Assembly: GCA_947647505.1 (NCBI GenBank)
Contig: CANSKO010000002.1
Span: 115,073-179,072, forward strand
DNA: 64,000 bases
Direction of reading: 5' to 3'
DNA from: an uncultured Roseburia sp.
GTDB lineage: Bacteria > Bacillota > Clostridia > Lachnospirales > Lachnospiraceae
The notes beneath the pieces are model-generated. The model saw only the letters and a program-made list of their open reading frames with translations. It was not told the DNA's origin and searched no databases. Positions within the stretch are counted from its first letter, which is position 1, and each line of letters begins with the position of its first letter. A program made the position numbers and the translations under genes. Positions 61,592 to 64,000 of this stretch are shown here, in pieces.

Positions 61592-61628
61592 ATGTAAAGC
61601 CTCCTCATAGTTTATTCCTGTTTGTTTT

Positions 61629-61744
61629 ATCATAACACATTCTTCTTACAAAAGCAAACAAATATTCCGAAAATTTGTTCGAAAAAGATTGACAAACATT
61701 CGTTCTGATTATATAATAAAACAAATGTTCCGAACTTTTATTCG
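61629..61744. promoter_or_regulatory. LexA boxes and divergent lexA/yneA promoters
   Basis: Three boxes resemble CGAAC-N4-GTTCG: CGAAAATTTGTTCG (61668-61681), CAAACATTCGTTCT (61693-61706) and CGAACTTTTATTCG (61731-61744). On + a consensus promoter TTGACA (61689-61694), 17 nt, TATAAT (61712-61717) spans the second box. On - TATGAT (complement of 61629-61634) with TTGCTT 17 nt upstream serves lexA. The pattern supports SOS control of both genes. Confidence 0.75.
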
Positions 61745-61761
61745 GTTTAAAAGGAGGAGGT

Positions 61762-62136
61762 ATGTGCAAGATGTGCAAAAGAATGATTTGTCCCGTTCCA
61801 TATGGCAAACTGCTTGCAGCCGCAGTATGTCTGATGCTTTCCGCTGCCCTGATCGGCAGTATCGCCCGTTATGCGGGAACAAAAAGAGCGGAAGCGGCTT
61901 CGCGCAAGTATTATACCAGCATTACCGTTGAAAAGGGGGATACCTTATGGAGCATTGCCGCAGAGCACATTGCGCCGGAGCATGGCGGGATGGAGTCGTA
62001 TATTCAGGAAATCCGTAATTTGAACCATCTGTACGATGACGGAATTTATGCGGGCGCACATTTGATGATTCCGCGCTATGATGCGGACATGCAGGGGATG
62101 GAGTCTGGCGGACTGGCAGACGCTGAGAAAAAATAA
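61762..62136 (+). CDS. YneA-like SOS cell-division suppressor (LysM protein)
   Basis: 124-residue membrane-anchored protein. A transmembrane or signal segment lies at residues 16-35 (KLLAAAVCLMLSAALIGSI), followed by a LysM domain at about 52-104 (VEKGDTLWSIAAEHI, then HLMIPRY). Placement divergent from lexA under SOS boxes and the TM-LysM layout match B. subtilis YneA, which blocks division during the SOS response. The RBS AAGGAGGAGGT is excellent. The short tail has no other domain. Homology is by layout; residue-level identity is not checked. Confidence 0.8.
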   Translation: MCKMCKRMICPVPYGKLLAAAVCLMLSAALIGSIARYAGTKRAEAASRKYYTSITVEKGDTLWSIAAEHIAPEHGGMESYIQEIRNLNHLYDDGIYAGAHLMIPRYDADMQGMESGGLADAEKK

Positions 62137-63407
62137 GGCTGTGCGGATGGCATGTCCTGAGGGATTTTTCCGGAATGATTTTGTCGCGGGACGGAGTTTT
62201 TGGATTGAGAATGGTGCAGCCGCTGCGCGTTGCGGTTTGTAATGCATTTTGGGGTTCGTATCGTTCGATTGGTGAAATAATTTTGTCGTAGGAGTATATT
62301 TTTTTGATGAGCCATTGTGCGAGAAGTTACGGTGACAGTGGAAAAAGGGCGTAAAGCGAGGCATGGCCGTGGAATTCATAAAATATATGGCGAAAAGCGT
62401 TGCCGTAATGACGGGATTTAGGCCTGTATGCTTACAAGCGTTTTTGCCAGAATAGTTCGGAACGGATGTCTGACAGTTTTCCATTTTGTATTGTCGGTAT
62501 AGGGCGTAATCTATGCGATTGATTCTGGGACTGGCGTCGGCTTTGCAACGAGATATGCCATGATAGGCAGAAGACGATAAGCGCGTGATGTTTGCAGTCG
62601 GCTGTTGGACGTCTTATTTTTAGCGTTTTATTTATGAGAACGGAGATATGTACGCAAAGACAGACGGTTCTGGTTATCAAAGTTGGTTTTCTATTGCGCA
62701 TTCCGGCAGATCGTATTTTCGAATTGTATGGATAGCCGCACTTTTTATGACGTATAAGTGACTGCATTTGTGAGAACAGATTGCGCCTCTGTGATTACAA
62801 GGGCGGCATTGCTTTTTCAAAGTCTGTTTGATGTTGTTTTTCTTCTTTCTATGGGGTCTGGCTTTTCCGGAGCGGCTTTGGCAATGACGCTTTGCCTGGT
62901 TGTCGTATGTCAGTGCGATGCGGGTGCGGTGTTTCGCCTTCAATAGCATTGCATTTTGACGGAGTGTATTTTTCCTACGCCATTTCTTTTTTGGCAGAGT
63001 TGGAGATCCCGCTTTTGCAGAAGAAATTCTTTTCCGTAATAACGCTTGTTTTTAACCGTCTGATTTCTGATCTGGCGGGGAATACAGCCGCATGACGAAA
63101 TCCCAAATGTTTCATGGGCTGCCAAGTCTGTTTTAATGACATTTTACAGGATGCGCGCCATTTGCCGGCGTAAAAGGAAGTGCGCATGCATTTGGATGTT
63201 TCACCTGTGTTTTGTCCGGGATATGCAGCAGAGAGAGGAGAATAAGCTGCTTTTGTATTATAAAAAAGACGGCTGACGATTTTATTTTAAGAGGCATTCC
63301 TGCAATAGCGGTCTGTGCAATTGTCAGGTTGAAAATCTTTGGAATGTCCGGCGCCTGTCTGGCTTTTCCTGCTGTGGGCCGGGAAATGTAGGTTTGTCAA
63401 ACATTTG
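62137..63407. other. 1.27-kb stretch with no convincing gene
   Basis: After yneA no reading frame here has a recognisable family, good ribosome binding site or clear codon bias. A short + frame at 62758-62946 and the - frame at 62677-62949 are overlapping and hydrophobic or basic only by composition. No tRNA, riboswitch or terminator could be identified. It may be decayed insertion or phage DNA next to the transposase. Confidence 0.5.
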
Positions 63408-63419
63408 TTACATTGAACC
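63382..63419. repeat. Possible terminal end of the IS481-like element
   Basis: GTTTGTCAAACATTTGTTAC (63391-63410) surrounds the transposase stop codon, as expected near an IS481-type end. The opposite end is beyond the window, so the inverted repeat cannot be paired. Confidence 0.35.
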
Positions 63420-64000
63420 CTTATAATCCTTCAGTGCCTGTTTGGGAGATTTCCAGCCAAGCGGCCTCATAGGAAAGCTGTTGTAATCCCTACAGTTGTA
63501 TTTCTTAAGCTGCTTTGCAAAATCTTCGAAAGAATAGAAGGTGTGGGTGGCATAGAAGCGTTCGTTATCTTTCCGATGGCTGCGTTCCACTTTGCCGTTA
63601 TGTCTGGGCGTATAGGGTCGGATCAGCTTGTGCCGGATGCCGCAGCGTTCCAGATGCGCCTCAAAGAGCGTTGGCTTGTCTCTGTGGGTGGTAAAGCGGT
63701 TGGTGAATTCTGACCCGTTGTCCGTCTGGACGCATTCTATGGGAAAGGGGAACGCTTTCACCAGATGGTCTACAAACAGGGCGGACGAATACGTGCTGTG
63801 TTCTTCAAAAGCCTCTACAAAACGCCATCTGGAGTATTCATCAATGGCAGTGTACTGATAGAACCGCTGCCCCTTTGCTTCGTTCACAAGGCATGCAGAG
63901 GGCACGAACTTCACATCAACCTGAATGCGCTGCCCCGGATACGCCATCTGCTCGTAAGGCTTGGCGATATGTTTAGGGTTTGGAGGCTTCACTGCCGTCA
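63408..64000 (-). mobile_element. IS481-like transposase, truncated by window edge
   Basis: Integrase-core (rve) transposase; the open frame runs beyond position 64000, so the N-terminal part is missing. At least 194 residues from a GTG-like codon at 63992. The DDE triad is visible as DVKFVP (first Asp), VQTDNGSEF (second Asp) and HNGKVERSHRKDNE (Glu). PYTPRHNGKVERSHR and YTAIDEYSRWRF are typical of IS481/IS3-related transposases. Frame intact as far as seen, so it may be active. Confidence 0.85.

Noticed and set aside
62677..62949. 90-codon basic frame and its opposite hydrophobic frame
   Set aside because: No ribosome site or family; the hydrophobic frame is the mirror of the basic one.

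Overview
The window is a chromosomal segment of a spore-forming, low-to-medium-GC Firmicute, most likely a gut-type Lachnospiraceae or related Clostridia. Evidence is the set of endospore genes (sigE, sigG, spoIIGA, dpaA/dpaB, a SpoVB-like flippase, YlbJ, a Spo0E-like peptide, two DUF1540 units), Firmicute RNA devices (T-box, L21 leader, cobalamin riboswitch), strong AGGAGG-type ribosome binding sites, and a dcw cluster without ftsA. Genus-level placement is inference.

Layout. 0-9 kb: coaD, a coiled-coil protein, ylbJ, a PepD-type dipeptidase, an M23 envelope peptidase, a HAD phosphatase, a YgiQ-type radical SAM protein, an RluD-type pseudouridine synthase and recU. 8.3-15.5 kb: a histidine operon hisZ-[ATPase-nuclease-like pair]-hisG-hisD-hisB-(HisA/F-like)-hisIE. 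15.5-18.2 kb: divergent uxaC and kdgK for hexuronate use. 18.3-21.7 kb: asnB and the dipicolinate synthase pair. 21.7-26.3 kb: a lipoprotein, thrS behind a Thr T-box, a Cys-rich DUF1540 protein and a Spo0E-like peptide. 26.4-38 kb: the division and cell-wall cluster mraZ-rsmH-ftsL-PBP-PBP-mraY-murD-ftsW-divIB-ftsZ. 38-42.2 kb: spoIIGA-sigE, a beta-CASP nuclease and inverted sigG. 42.2-47.4 kb: a small orphan protein, a DapF-like protein, metF, a WYL regulator with a DJ-1-like protein, and the SpoVB-like flippase. 47.4-51 kb: cysteine desulfurase, a cobalamin-riboswitch transport pair, and mnmA. 51-56.3 kb: a HisK-type phosphatase, a Cof phosphatase, gap, pgk, a 38-codon small gene and tpiA. 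56.4-61 kb: L21 leader-rplU-prp-rpmA-obgE-yhbY-nadD-yqeK-rsfS. 61-62.1 kb: divergent lexA and a YneA-like SOS division inhibitor. 62.1-64 kb: about 1.3 kb with no convincing gene, then an IS481-like transposase cut by the window edge.

How genes work together. Several sporulation promoters can be read directly: a Spo0A/sigma-A spoIIG promoter with an unusually long 21-nt spacer, a sigma-F/G-like promoter for sigG, and a sigma-K-like promoter for dpaAB. MraZ has a four-copy 10-bp operator in front of its own gene. LexA has three candidate boxes in the lexA/yneA divergent region.

The most noteworthy item is the AAA-type ATPase plus PD-(D/E)XK-like protein pair set inside the his operon with overlapping or near-overlapping gene ends and local AT-rich composition. 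It looks like a two-gene immune-type module, but its function is untested. Other oddities are a DapF-like protein with Ser in place of both catalytic Cys, and a HisA/F-like domain without either catalytic Asp fused to HisIE.
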